From assembly GCA_003956705.1 (NCBI GenBank), contig QZCP01000039.1, positions 56,251-120,250 of the forward strand: DNA of 64,000 bases, in the 5' to 3' direction. Within the stretch, counting starts at the first letter, position 1. The number at the start of each line of letters is the position of its first letter. Under the pieces are notes generated by a model. It had not been told where the DNA came from, ran no database searches, and saw only the letters and a program-made list of their open reading frames with translations. Shown here piece by piece: positions 11,770 through 26,798 of the stretch. The position numbers and the translations under genes are program-made. This DNA comes from Brevipalpus yothersi (lineage: Eukaryota > Arthropoda > Arachnida > Trombidiformes > Tenuipalpidae).

Positions 11770-11841
11770 ATATTCTTACAGGTTAGAGGAAAGTAGTTGA
11801 CTGAAGCCTTCCACAGGCGAGGAAGGAAAAAACAGGGCAAC
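10818..11841. other. head-to-head region between the CUB gene and Rim
   Basis: About 1 kb separates the two start codons and should hold 5' UTRs or promoters of one or both genes. I recognise no core promoter element. It contains a (GA)n tract just before the first Rim coding exon and two coding-like open segments: minus strand about 10780-10960 and plus strand 11276-11527. Both are treated under findings. Confidence 0.5.
11711..11765. repeat. (GA)n microsatellite next to the first Rim coding exon
   Basis: About 27 perfect GA units ending 16 bp before a TTCTTACAG acceptor-like site. In flies, GA runs at promoters bind GAGA factor. Here the tract may simply be one of many GA arrays. Confidence 0.95.
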
Positions 11842-12308
11842 ATGGGTAATCGTAATGGTTCTAGTGGCTCAATGGGCTATAATGGCTCATCTCGTGTCCA
11901 ACGGCCATCAAGTGCTTCCAGTTTTCGTTCCAATTCGGCCAGATATCGATCTGATCGGGGTCGAAGTGGCTCATCGCTTTCCAATGATTCATATCAAGCT
12001 TATACAATTAACAAATTAAATTCTATGGACGATTCACCATTAATACACAAGTTACGCCAAAAAGTAGCCTCAAGAGTGATGGGCTATGGGTCCAAGACGA
12101 CAAGCAGTAGTGAGAATGTTGATAATTCTGGTCCCAGTGTTCGTGATAATCGTAAAGAAAGTGATTCCAGTGCTTTTTCTCGACTCAAATCTCAATCATC
12201 GTTGACCAATGATCAGTTAACAGCTCATCTGACGGACGAAGAACGTATGATACTTCAAAAAGTGTTCCAAAAGGAGGAAGAATTTCATCGTGAATCTTTG
12301 CTCAAAAG
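11842..12308 (+). CDS. Rim: Rim exon 1: N-terminus and Rab-binding helix
   Basis: This encodes residues 1-155 plus two bases. A Ser/Arg/Asn-rich, probably disordered leader is followed by LTDEERMILQKVFQKEEEF, the acidic helix that starts the Rab-binding domain in RIM and rabphilin-like proteins. It ends in AAAAG|GTGAGT, phase 2. An acceptor-like TTCTTACAG at 11773-11781 suggests the exon begins around 11782 with about 60 bp of 5' UTR. The in-frame TAG at 11794-11796 rules out translation from further upstream if that acceptor is used. Confidence 0.88.
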
Positions 12309-15258
12309 GTGAGTAATATCTCGAGGAATACTTTTACTCCACATTGACATGATGTGTTTCGTGTTTGGTTCCATCATTTTGGCACAGTTATTCTATGTAA
12401 TAATCGGATCTCATTAGTAATATCATCTGGTATATCATCATCATATCATATCATGATTACTTCGAAGTTTGAATTTTAATTTTCAAATTTCATTAGCATC
12501 TTGGGCCTATTCCGTATTGCTTCTCTTTCTATGGGTATGATGAAACTTGGTGAAGTTCTTTTTTCATCTTTATTTCTCTTTCTCGTAAAAATTATATTGA
12601 TCTAGGGAACATCATGTTTGTCGTGAAAAATTCGATTTCACTCAATATAACTATGAACTCCTCCCAGTAGATATCACATACTAACCCAATTTGAGATGAC
12701 TATATATATTGGAATTATGATATGCTTTCAGTCTGTCTACTGGATTGTTGAAGAGCTTTCCAGAGAGAGTAGAAATGTTGATAGGATTCCGTGGAAACAA
12801 TATTAATTAGAAGATTATGATTCTCTCTCTTGACATTATCTTTTTGCAAATATAATCAGCAGAATCCTATAGATTCATGCTGATTGCAGTCTACTGAATA
12901 AATGTTCATCCATCATAGGTTCTGCTGAAATAATGATCAGTCTTGGATCTATGCTCAGTGCACTAAAATTGATATTATATCCGAATTTCTGTTCACAAAT
13001 TGTATTCCAGGGCGAAGGTTATTTGATTGATCAAGAGAATTTTACCAAGATATCATCATCGTAATTCTCTGAAACTTCCCTCCAACACAAAGATGAAGTT
13101 TATACAATTGTGATACGAGAGAGATCAGAGTATTCTCCGAATTTTGATACGATTTACGGATAGCTTATAGAAAGAAATAGAAATAGCGAAAGAGAGAAGG
13201 GGAGGGAAAGTGAGAGGGGAATACTTTCTCAAGATTCAACTAAACTACTCATTTCAAGTGATCTAGGGAAAACTAAACCACTGGAAATCCTAGGTGATTA
13301 AATTGTGATACATGAACTCGTGTTCATGTTGAGAATAAAGAATCTCATATTCAAATTTCAATCAATTTCAGTTCATTAAATTGGATAGACCATGGTGAAG
13401 ATGAATGATCACCAGTGGAAATATTATGGTCATAACTCTTCTCTATCTCGTTCTTTTTCTCCTTAATTGCATAAACAATTTTGCTTCAATTGAAGAGAAG
13501 AATCATGATCAAAATTGAGTGAAGAAAAATGTATGCAGAAATTTGTAGGAACAAATTAATGATCAAGCAGTATCGTTCTTTACCTTATTTCTAATATCAG
13601 TTTGTATCATTCATCATATTAATCAACTTATCCACTGAACTGAAATATCATACCCAAAGCATGTATTCACTTTCCATTTACATGTAAATCCTATGATGAC
13701 ACTAATATTCCATGCCATAATCGTTCAAGCGTATTGTTTCCATCAACCATGCCCATTTCACATCAAGAGTCATCCAAAATATATATCTTCTTCCTTCTCA
13801 CTTTCTAGCCATGTTCCATATAGCTGATCATGTCTATCCTGAGGCAAATCTAATTTCAATTCAATCAGTAGCATGATGAAGAAAAATTATCATCCAAGTA
13901 TATAAATATACACCCGACATCATCACCTGATGTAATATGGTTATCGTGTGAGCTAGATAGACATAAATTTTGCCCAAGAAAATCACAAATTTTCTCATCT
14001 ACCACAGATCGATGAGCCCCTGTGTAAGGTGATCCCTAGTCAGTATCACTGTCATCAACTGTTGATTCTGGCCATGAGAGATAGAGAGGGAATAGAATAT
14101 TTGTGCATAGATTCTGTGATGCTTGCCTATTATTATTTGGCTAGATTCTGGAAAGAAAATTGCCTCATGTACATGTATTCCCTACCATGTGTGAAGACAT
14201 GGTAAAGAGGGCTCAAGTGGAGGAAGTTCCATAGACATGCACATCACATCATTCTGCTTGCATCATTGCAAATTTTTATGTGTTAAAGTTTAGTTAGCAT
14301 TAAGTAAGTCTACCAGATAGATATCCCAAGGTTTTTATTTTCATCTTATTCTCTTTTCTCTTTTGAATTTTGTGGTAAGACTGGGGAAGAGAAAAAGATA
14401 GAGGAGGAAAGCAAGAGAATAAAAGGAATATAATATGCATCACACTAATGTTTCGAGAGGATAACAATCCATGTTAAGCTTGAATGAAAATTTGAAAGTA
14501 AGATAAACATTCAGTTTACACTGACAATACATCCAACCAAATTAGAATACTACTCATCATGGTAATGATGATAGTGATCATTGTTTTTGGTTTTAGTGGG
14601 AACCAAAGAAAAACGTTCCACCATCATTGAGTGGTATATATTTATAGTCAAAATGCTTGGTTAGTCAGATAAAGGAATAAGTATGCAGAAGGAATGAGAA
14701 GTAAAAAAAATGTTGAGTTAAAATAAAACGTAATAGAGTAAAATTTGTGGGAAAAAAGAGAAAAGTGAAGTGTGTACAAGAGAATTTAAATTGAAATTCA
14801 TTTGTCTTTGTCTGAAAATAATCTAGATGAATGAATCAAATCATTCCTCTTTTCAGCTTGTGTGTGTGTGATTTGGATGTACACATACACAAACATAGAC
14901 ACTGATACACATACAGAACCCAACTCATCGAGCACAGATTCAATATCACGAATGAACATCAATAAACAGCCATGGATTGAAGTTTTACCGATTTTTTGTT
15001 CTCGCTCTTTCTCTCTTCTCTTTTCTATCTCACTTTATGTCTATGGATCTCTTTTTTCTCTATCTCATACAATTTTTCACTTGTACTGGCTCTTGTTTCT
15101 CAGTCATCTCAACAAATAAATTCACCATGTAATATCGAGAAGCAAGAGAGAAATAGCAAAAGAATGGCAAGTAGCTGTGTCTTTTTGAACAGACAAGATT
15201 CAGTATCTTGACAGTTTAAAGTAAGCACCCAAGTCACTCTACTCTTTATCCCTCTCTC

Positions 15259-15316
<58 letters not shown>

Positions 15317-16414
15317 GCTTTCTTTCTATTGACGAAAATTTTTTTTCTATTCCTATTGTCCTACGAGAATTTCGAGATAAAGAATATAAGCACAATCAAA
15401 GTCAATGCTAGACTCTCTTCACTCAACTACTATATTTTGAGCTATTGCATCAACTGGTTGAACAAGGAGAATTGATATGATGTTAGTATTGAAAATCAGT
15501 GATGAGAGAGAGAGAGAAAGTAGCATCAAAATCTGAAGCAAGTGTTGATCACGCACCGAATGCATCAAAACTTTGCCTGTGTGTGAGATATTTATTCCAT
15601 TAGAATGAACGTTGAGAAAGGCGAAGAATCTAAGTGGGAATACTAAGCTTTATATCATGGGATATACTCGATTCTTTCACTTCTGCTGTGAATTTAGGAA
15701 TGGAAGAGCTCTCTCTCCCTCTTTTCCTCTTTTTTCTAGGGAAAATTTTATTCCTCACTTTGATACTTGAATTTGGCCATCAAAATCTGGCTCAACTAAT
15801 CGATCACTTTGACATACATGCCCCCAGGTACTTTATACAGGAACCTCGCACCATTTTCACGGAAACAGGTTAATCAATTGTATTCTATCACCTTTGCATG
15901 GAATTTTTTCTTCACTACTCCCCCTTTTCTCTCTCTTCCCTAGACTGCAAATCAAACCTTGCTGGAAGAATTTTTCTATCAAAGCAAAAATAATGAGCAT
16001 CAAAAGAGATGCAAAAGTAGTTGACTGAAAATCTGAATTGATGGATGAAAATATTCCGGATATTTGAGTATGAGTGAAAGTCCTAGTTACTCTGGACTTC
16101 CTCTATCGTTTGCGAGTGAACCTTTTACTACATCATCTTTTCAGGCTTCACTCTTTTTTGCTACTCAATACTCTTGTAACTGAATGTCATTCATTCACTG
16201 TTGAAAATTTCGATCCACCTTTCACTTGTTCATCTATCGTCAAAGTTCCGAGTATATACACACACACATTTGGTCTACACCAGCAGTCACCAACAGGCAA
16301 CTCTGTCCCTTTCTCAACGAGTAAATTCAAACTGATATACAGCGAGCTCACTTTTTGACTATGGTTCATGAACAGATCGCTATTTATTTGAGTTCCTTCT
16401 GGGCTCAAACTGAC

Positions 16415-16503
<89 letters not shown>

Positions 16504-16887
16504 TGAAAGGCATGAAAAAGTAACGATACTGGTCTCAAAGTACTCCATTCTTATGAGAGCCTTGTGTGTGTGAGAGAAGATACTTGCAGACATTTTTCAG
16601 TGTACTTCTTGAATTTATGATGGTGACTTACATTCCAACAGCCCTCAAGCGATATACCTTGGATATATTCTCAAGTGATTTAATATTGTTGCATTTCAAG
16701 GTGAAAATGTTGCCTCCTAATGCATGTTCTTTTCTACATTGTTCATTTCTCATGAGTTCATACGTTACGGGGAGGAAGGAAAAAAGAGTAGATACCTTCC
16801 CAATACTGAACTATCAAAGATTATTCTTCAACTTGAGCATTTGAATCCTAACAAAAATTTTGAGCTCATCTTATTTTGTGCTTTTCT

Positions 16888-16939
<52 letters not shown>

Positions 16940-17693
16940 TTCCCTCAACATGATACCGAATGAGTTTCTCTCTGATAAGCCAGGTAACAAATCATATATT
17001 CTATTCCTTTTTTTCTCGTTTATGTATCATGAAACTGTGAATGGTATTAATAAATGTACTCCATTGGGATTGTATTCATGAGCAGCATGATGTCTAGTCG
17101 AATATTCGAAAACGAACGATTTTTTCAGCTTATACACGTGATTTGAGGATTTTGCACGCAAATCGAAGCTCAAATCTGAGATAAAACTCAAAAATCAGCC
17201 AATTCAATTTTCCCATATTTTTTTTCCATCCTACGATTTCCAAAGCTTCACAAGAGAAAGGATCATATCTCTTAAGAGCAATATGGTCGTCTTTCTTCTT
17301 TTTCTGAGCCAATCTTCCAACTTCCCAACTATCAGGGCACACAAATCAATTCCACTAAGCCTGGGTCGATATTTGATAGCGACATAATATTTTCTATTCT
17401 TGGTGATCCTATCAACCGAAAGCAATGATAGCACACACACACACATGTATATACGAACAAAAAATCATTGGACTTTTACTTCAATACTTTTACTTCAATA
17501 GCCATTTTTCTTCATCATCATAAGTTTCAAAGCTCTTTGCCGATAGCTTACTATACAACCTCAGGAATTCATTAGAAATCTATTTCCAAAAATAAATCAT
17601 CATCACCAATACATATCAGAAAGCTGTTTGATTTCCAGGTATGAGCTAAGGAAATGGAAGCCTAGTATGCATAAAAAAGTGCTATTGAAAGGG

Positions 17694-17750
<57 letters not shown>

Positions 17751-17816
17751 NNNNNNNNNNNNNNNNNNNNNNNNNNNNNNNNNNNNNNNNNNNNNNNNNN
17801 NNNNNNNNNNNNNNNN

Positions 17817-17861
<45 letters not shown>

Positions 17862-18460
17862 TGAAAGCAACCAAGAATCTGTATATGCACATATAGAATA
17901 TATCTGATGCAAGGATTCATATTATTATTATTATTAGTTATTCCCTGTTTCTATTTTTAGGTATAATCATCCGTTTAGGTGATTGTATCTCCTCTTGAAT
18001 TGATAGAAAGCAGCCAAATAGAGATGGAGAAAGAGAAAAGAGAGAAAGAGAGAGGGGGAGAGATAAATCTTGTAATGTCATTCAAGAATCCATCAGATCA
18101 ATCGAGACCCTTCTCCAAGATCATGACTAAAAAGATCAAGGAAAAATGATAAACTCTGATAGGTACACTGATGATACTGATTCACTCTTTTCGTGGAAGA
18201 GAATATTCTGACATGACAAATATCCTTGTCATCCTTCACACACATACACACATACACATACACCTTATTCCCCGATTGTTCTCACTCCACCAGCCAGGAC
18301 TATATCCTTGTGCGTGATCCGAATGAACTGTCAATCTGAATCTGATGGTGAATGAGTTTCTTTCCATGATAGTGTAAGAGTATTCTTTCCATTCTCTCTC
18401 TTTTCTGTGGTGAGTATACCCAGTTAGTGAGCTGGTTGGTTGATTCTCATTTTCGATGCT

Positions 18461-18544
<84 letters not shown>

Positions 18545-19359
18545 ACACACTTTTTTTCACCATCGATTTCGGAATTAAAACTCTGACAGAGTCATCATCT
18601 GTCAACAGTATCAGAATGGATATCACACACATACACATTCTAGCATGGACACACACACACACACACATACATCTACGTTTATATATATCGAGAATCTCTA
18701 CGCCATATTGTTGATCTTCCGTATAAATATAATATGGTTGAAATTCGAATCATATACTACACATTTGTTATGGGAGCCAAGTGGTTCTCGTTCATTGAAC
18801 CTGACATTTTTTTATCAATCACACATACACAGATATATCATCAGGAACCTTCACCTAATTTCCAGAATAAATCATCTCAACGCGTATATATAGATGTATA
18901 TGTGTATATGTATTTACGAACAATTAATTCTCGCTCAGGAATAGATAACATATGGAAACATTTGTGTCCAGTAACCTTTGTGGAAATACATATTCTTCTC
19001 CTCTCACACACAAACACACTTACACACACATGTGTATGTGTACAAGTGCTCGTGTATGATATTCTCTTGGGTGGAAGAGAATTTCTTTACTGTTGAGACA
19101 AGAAAAATTGTACACATGCACACATGTATCTTGGATCCCCATTTTTTTCATTTAGAAACCTTATGTGTAAATAATATCCAGTCTGTGGGAGAAAATTCAC
19201 CTTATATCATGAAATGAGGAACAAGACATGTTATTGAGAAAAGTATTGTCCATGGAAGTGGTGAAAGTGATACCATCCAGAAAATGATTATGATCATTTC
19301 TTCAGGGATTTACTGGACAAGTGTGATGATAAACGACAATATCTTGTAAGATGTCAGTA

Positions 19360-19417
<58 letters not shown>

Positions 19418-20792
19418 TCTCTGTGCACTTATATATATCTGACAAAGGATTCTGGATAGATAAAATTGATCAACATCTTCTCGATATCTACCTGAAAGAG
19501 AATAGTAGACGTACGAATAGAGTGAAGATGGAAAGAAAGAACATTTTTCCGAGGTGATTGTCCATTGAAGCGTTCAATCTTGACCAGATCTTATATCTCT
19601 CGGAGAGTGTCATGCTCGGAAGAAAAGTCTTTGAAAGAATTTCTCAGCTTTTCCTTTCCTTCTCCACTTCATTTTGATTCTGATTAGTTTCAATGAGAAA
19701 AAGAAAGGGAGAGAGAGAGAGAAGATTTTTGCTGCTGTGGGAAAAAAGATGTGTGTGCACATCAGGAATTCCAAGTTGATGAAAATACACACACACATTC
19801 TCTGTCTCTCTTTCTCACATTGAAATCCACTTGGTATATGTGCCCATGAGACTAATCGAAAAATTTCATCAATCTGGATGATGCAATTCTTTGCATAACT
19901 TTCATGTATGTGTGTGTGTGTGTGTGTATGAATTGCTCGGTGAACTTTATACGGTCTATTTATTTATTCCTCAATTTCAACTGGACATGAAAATTCTATG
20001 GAACACCTACATGGATGGAAAAGTATCAACAGATTTTATGCACACACATGGTTCACATTTTTCCTGGAATAAATGGGAATTCCATTATCCTTGTCAATGA
20101 AACAAGGCTCATGATAAAGTTTCATTGATGCCCTCAACTATTCATACTGAGCTCATATTGGAGTATAGTTTCATTTTTTTAGATTTATTTTGATAGCCTA
20201 TGGTATAAAAGAGAGAAAGAGAAAGAAAGAGAGAGAGAGAGAACGCTTCTCTTTTTCTAGTTCAGTAAAAAGGGAACTGTTCAGTATTATGAAAGAAAAA
20301 AAGTCAGATCAAGGCGATTTTGTGTGTGTGTGTGCATGCTGTATAGTCTGTGTATAGATCAAAATTCAAAGAGGAAGCTGGATTGGATCTGTCTCTTTTG
20401 ATTATTTTGAAAAGATCACAGAACGCTATAAACATCAAGGTAGTTCTCAGTGTTCAGAGTAAAAATTGGTTATAAAAGTGAGATGAGATGAATGTTTGCT
20501 TCTAGGAGCTTTTCTTGATGAAGAAGCGACATTCCTCAGAATGAAGATAAAAGGTGAGAGGTATAATAAATGACCTGTCATCAAAGGAATTCAGTTTCTA
20601 TCTCATCTTCTATATATCTCACAGCATTCATGAACTCAATTTTGAGTATACTTCATAATATTTTTCCCATGAAATCATCCACAATTCTTTCTCAAGAGTG
20701 TAGAGTAAATGGTTCCTCAGTCTAGCCAATGACTGCCTTCAGCTATGGTCCACACTCGTATAAGTTCCACAATAAGTGAACAAGTGACTAAG

Positions 20793-20856
<64 letters not shown>

Positions 20857-21730
20857 CGGGAAAAAGAGATTCATCTGATCTCCATTGCTTCAGGGTATTT
20901 CGGGGAATCATCATCTAACCACAATAAGGGCAACAAATAGAATCAATCGAATTAGATGATCATATTTTTTGAGTGAATTCTCTGAACTTTTGGATGATTT
21001 TTGGGACTTGAAAAATAATTCGATTTATTTTCAACAACATGAATGTTCATGACCATACAGCGATTTGAGTTTATGAAAATTTTCATTTCATCGGATTATG
21101 TCAATAGTGGATGATTACATAGGTTTTTGACTGATCTCAAGCAAAATTCGATTTAAATATACTCAGAAAATCTGTTCATAATTGATTTGAGAACCAACTA
21201 AATTATGGGATCTTCTTGAGATATGAGTATTGATCCTTAGGGTGACTTTCTGAGCGACTTCAGGAGGACTTGAATTATTTAAGAAAATTATTTGATTATT
21301 ATCATAACAATTCATGAAAGCATTCCTTTTTGCTTCTTATAGCTATAAATTCAAGTCACGATTTGTCATTTTAAATTATGATAATCATAATGGTATGGAA
21401 AAATTTTCATCTGATCTCAAGAGTATCATAAAAGTGTCTCTCAATGAGTCTGATAAGTTGATATATTGGAAACAACAATCTAATCAATGCTTAGTCGATT
21501 GTGTGACATAATCCTACTTCAAACTCCTCCGATTGTTACCCAATAGCGAGCTCAACATGGAAGCTTTTTTGTTTTTGTTTTCAATGTTGATACCATAAAA
21601 AGTGGGCACAATCTGAATTCCGAACTATTTGACATCAAACTGAAATCATGAGAGTCAATTTCAAACCTACTATTGATCATTTAATGTTGACATTCAAGTG
21701 AGAAAATAACCTGAGAGAGAGAGAAGATAC

Positions 21731-21772
<42 letters not shown>

Positions 21773-23630
21773 GAGAGGTAAGGGGTCATAGAGTTGAAGA
21801 TCATTACTAATAATATGTGATCTGTGATCCATGAGTGAATAACCGAGGTAATATCTCTCTCCTTTTTCACTGAAGAAATACCAGAGAAAAGATGCTGGAA
21901 GAGAAATGAAAAAGATCTCTTCTTCTTCCTCTTCTTCATCATCATCATCATCTTCATCTCCCACTCGATCCTCTAGCCACTCGTGGACAAATGTCTGTGT
22001 CTAAATAATAAAGATTGATAAGATTGAGAGTCGACAGGGAATCGTAAAGATAGATAGAGAAGGAGAGAAGAGAGACAGAGAAGAATAGTCAAAAGAAGGT
22101 TTTTCAAGTTTCAAAGTGGATAGTGACAAAATTCTGTGAAATTCTGTCATCTATTCGATAACATGGAGCAAAATATTGGACAGTTAGGAATGGAATTTTT
22201 TCTCACTTGATAACTTCAAAAGGTTGATCTTTTTTCTAGCTGATTTTGTGGGTGTGTGTGTGAAAAAGTGAATACAACTACTGACCATCAGCAGTAGTAC
22301 AATTCCTATTTCGACCAGGTTCTCCTCCAGATAACATCAAATCTGGCAAGCATGAATATATCCATACTATCGAGAATGATAATGCGTAAGCATGGATTCC
22401 GAGTTAGTGAATCTTCCGTGTTCCATGGTCAGGCATACACACACACAAGTATACATACATATATGCTCTCTTTTCTCACAAGCCGTAAAGCTATTATCCA
22501 TGGTGAATGATTTTTGCCGTTGAATAAGCACATGGCTAGTATGAAATATACAGAGGAAGAGGAAGAGAAAGAGAGAGATAAAAAGAAGAAATAAAAGAAG
22601 ATGAGGAAAAGAAGAAGCTAACGGCTTTCTCTTTTAACTGTATGATCATTTGAATATTTAATAATGATTATACTGGCAATATCAAGACTACAAAGAGTGT
22701 CTGTGTGGATGGAAGAGAGAGAGAGAGAGGAAACTAAAGTTCCACAGATAGTGTGTTTGTGTGTACAGACCCATGGTGATGGTGAAAGTGTTCACAAGAG
22801 GATGCATTGCGAGTGGGAGATGAAGAAGAAGAGGAAGACAAGTGACTGGGAAAACAATGAAGATGCTTTACACTTTGCTTGACTGATGAAGATCATAATT
22901 CATGCTCAGGAGTGAGGATGATGTTTATTGATGTTACTGGATTTGATGATACTAGGTAAGATGAAAGTAGTGGCTGATGATATATATTTTTCAAGTATGC
23001 CTGTAATCACGATTGGTGTGAGTGTAATGTGTATGGAGAGAGAGAATGTGTGTGTGTATGTCTGGATATAAAAGTATTGGATATTGGAGAGTAGACTTAA
23101 TAACCAGCATCAATATTAGCCCACTGAAGAAGGGTCAATGTCAAACAAATTTGATGATAAAGATATGGAGCCCATTCGGTATCACTTGTTCATCATCTTC
23201 TTCCTTTCTCCAGTATCTTTTACTTTCAATTTTGTTCTTTTTTTTCTCTCACACTTTCCAAAATTTATATAGGATTGATGTGATTCATCCTTATTGCCTG
23301 GTTTCACTTATACTCGACTCAATAATCTCAAAATGAGATTATTGATCCATTTTCGTACCATTAGTACTATTTTCGGGTGAATCCTATTGCTTTCTACTTC
23401 TTTTTTTATCTCTCTCTCCTCTTTCCTCTTTGGTCCTCCCGAATATTGTTCACTTCTTCTCTCTTCTTCCTCTTTTTATTCTCATATCTCTTCGTTTCAT
23501 TCACTTATAATAGCACTAGTCTGTCTCAGTCTATGTGTGAGAATCATCTGACATTCAGCATCCTTAGCTTTTCAACCCTTTATTCTCTTTCTTTTCCTCT
23601 TTCTCTCTCTTCATCTTTCATTCTCTTCCT

Positions 23631-23678
<48 letters not shown>

Positions 23679-25726
23679 CCCTTGCCGATCTTTTGCTTTC
23701 GTTTTCATTGAGCGGAAGGTTTTTCATTCCATTCTTTACTTTTTTTGCTTCATTCTTTCTTCTTGATTTCAAAAAGTTCAACAATATTTACCTGAGCATC
23801 TGGTTGATATTTTTTTCTTTCTCACAGTAATCTTGATATTTTATCTATTTTTTGTACTCTCTCTCTCTCTCCATTCACTTCCTAGTTTGTGCCTTGAGCA
23901 GTTATCTTTTTTCACCGCTTTCCGATGTATATGTACCATAATATTTACAAGAGGTAAGGTAGCAAAAAAAACGAGATGCACAGAAAATTGCTTTATATTG
24001 GAAAATTTCGAGTCAAGTGGCAGAGTTTTTACGCTTACCTTATGTATACCTTCATATATATTCCTCAATACTTTATGAGATTACTACTCCTGAGGATTTT
24101 CCAGGGACCCACTATCCTGGATTCCGTCTAAGATTCTGGTTTCCAATTTATTTTGGCTTAGACGATGAAAGGCTTACCAAACACATAGATATATACCACA
24201 GCTACATATACACATACCTGATGAGAAGGCAAGAATCCAGAACAATTTTTCCTTGAAGGCAAAAAGTAACTGATCTGTATCAAAATTTGAAGACATTCTG
24301 TTGATCCATCAAAGCTGAAAAGTTATCTCTCTATCGATTTGGGGAGAATTTTATCCGAATATTTTCTTCAATATTTTCTGAATCCTAGAATCCTAGAATA
24401 CAATATTGAGAATACGATATAATGTTGGCTAGAATCAACAATTTGGATTCCAATATACTAGAGGTTTTGCTCACTTCTCTTGCTCCGCTCGTTCCGCTCG
24501 CTTGTTCTTTGGCCTGATACAACATATGTAAGAACTCTGATCGATAATTTTCAGTGAGATTAGCAAGTGGAAGATCTAAAACTTTAGCTGGAAATTGTGC
24601 TCAATTATCTCGTTTTCTCCTTTTCCCTCCTTAAAAGCCTCTTTTTTCGTTTCTACTAATCTAATTTTTCGAATTTTATCAGTTTCTCCGAAGAATATTT
24701 CTCTTCTAATCATCAGGTCCTCTTTTGCTTATGGGGCTTAATGTTTATAAGGCAGTGGAGGTAGTACAAGACCTTAAATGATCAATATTTTTTATATAAT
24801 AAAAGACAAGATAAGATGCAAACATATACATTGAATTTCAAAATTTCCAGCCAATATGTGAGTCTTTTTCATCAAAATTTTCAACAACCAATTGAGGAGA
24901 TGAAAGAAAATTTTTGAATATCTCAATTTTGTGGATAGAAAATTCACTCTATTTCGATGGTAATGATTGAATAATGAGTTAAACATTCTATCAGATGAAT
25001 TCACTCGGTTTTTCAAAATATTATTATTATTATTATCACTCGAAATACTAACTCCTAATGAGATGCATAATTTTCCTCTCCTCCTACTCTTCGAATCACA
25101 CACACACACACACATTGTGGGCCATTTTCTATGTGTGTATATATTGTCAACTCAGTGGTAGCAAGTGAATGAAGATAAATTAATTTTTAACACATAACAG
25201 TGTTGCTTCCTCTGATTTATTGGAGCGGAAACTATGTTCACACATCTCGCCTTTTAAGTGATAAAATACAAGAGAGCCAAATCAATACTCTCTCTCTCTC
25301 TCTTTCTTCCTCAAGTTTTACTCAAAGCATTTTGTTCAACCTATTCATCTGCATTAGCCATGCTAAGCTAGTTTACTGTCAAGGTGTATTGAAGGTATTT
25401 GAGATTCTTTTGAATCTTCATCCTGGGTTTCTCTCCGTCTCTCTCTTTCTCTCTCTTTCTCTCTCTCTTTGGAATACATGATGCTTAAGTAACAACTGAT
25501 TAAATAAATCGTGTTCAAAGATTCACTCTTCATGCTGCTTTCATATATTTCCCCACTAATTCCTCTATTCATGGCGACTTTTCGTCAAATCAAATTGAAT
25601 ATCTCACCACGATCTCACACACACCGAGAATTGTATCATTCACATTTTATTCTACTGTATCTATCTTTATTCCTTCGCCAGTCAATCCATTTATCTTATC
25701 GTTTCTCATTTCTTTTCTGCTTGATT

Positions 25727-25791
<65 letters not shown>

Positions 25792-26373
25792 CACACACAA
25801 ACTAGCACCTTTGTACTGATTCTAGTAGTCAAAATATTTGGGTTTCTCACTCCATGTCCAATCTAAGCCTTTCCTCAATCCATTTGCCTTCTATCCTCAA
25901 TGTTATCCGATTTCTTGTCTACATATAATCTGGGCATTTCTTGACATTGATACCTATACCAAGTCAATGTTAACTATTGAACCAAACACTTATCAATACA
26001 CATACACTCAGCCGCATCTTTTCACCTTATATTCTCACCTTTAAATATTCTCTCTCTCCTTTGATCACAAACTTTCAATCATTCTTTCTTTCTCTCTCTC
26101 TCTCTCTCTTTCTCTCCTTGTACCCACCAACTACTATTTTGCTACCAGACAAACCAAAGGAATGAATGATGATCATGATAAACGACCTGATGGTTCACCA
26201 TTGGAATCTCCTTCTTTTCATGATGCTAAACGGATTGGAGATTGTCGAACATGCCGTAAAAAGATTATCGCTGATGAACGCTACAACTATTGCGATACTT
26301 GCGCCGAGCCAATTTGTGAGGATTGCTCATCCTATTCGGATAAAAGTGAACAGAAGGTAAACAACATGAATCG

Positions 26374-26423
<50 letters not shown>

Positions 26424-26706
26424 GCTATTTTCTTCATTTTCATTCTTCCAATGAATATTCCCCATTCGTTGTCCTACTGCCCCTAGCAAGTGATGGTTCA
26501 GAGAGGTATTCACGCAAATAGAGCTGATAATTTGATAGAAAATGAGGTTGGATCGATATTCCCAGAGCATACAGGGAAGAGAAAGAGAGAGAGGTAAAGA
26601 AAAAGTGGAAGAGAATGTAAAAATGGTGAAAGACATAGAAATGATGAGTAAGAACAGTCATACTGATGTGATGTGGAAAATCTGGTTGATTATGGTGCTT
26701 CTCAAG

Positions 26707-26748
<42 letters not shown>

Positions 26749-26749
26749 N

Positions 26750-26798
<49 letters not shown>

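Larger units (their letters stand above)
12309..26148 (+). other. Rim intron 1 (13.8 kb)
   Basis: This is the largest intron of the gene, from GTGAGT at 12309 to CTACCAG at 26148. It contains many GA/CT arrays, a GT array, an assembly gap inside a GA array, and a short CpG-rich patch near 24,480. No other gene in it is convincing. Alternative first exons of Rim could hide here, because animal RIM genes often use several promoters. Confidence 0.8.

Noticed and set aside
17603..17920. Open frames of Ser-Leu or Arg-Glu repeats across GA/CT arrays, here and at many other arrays
   Set aside because: They are translations of dinucleotide repeats, and in this case cross an N gap.
26166..26360. Overlapping frame in Rim exon 2
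   Set aside because: It is an out-of-frame shadow of the zinc-finger exon.
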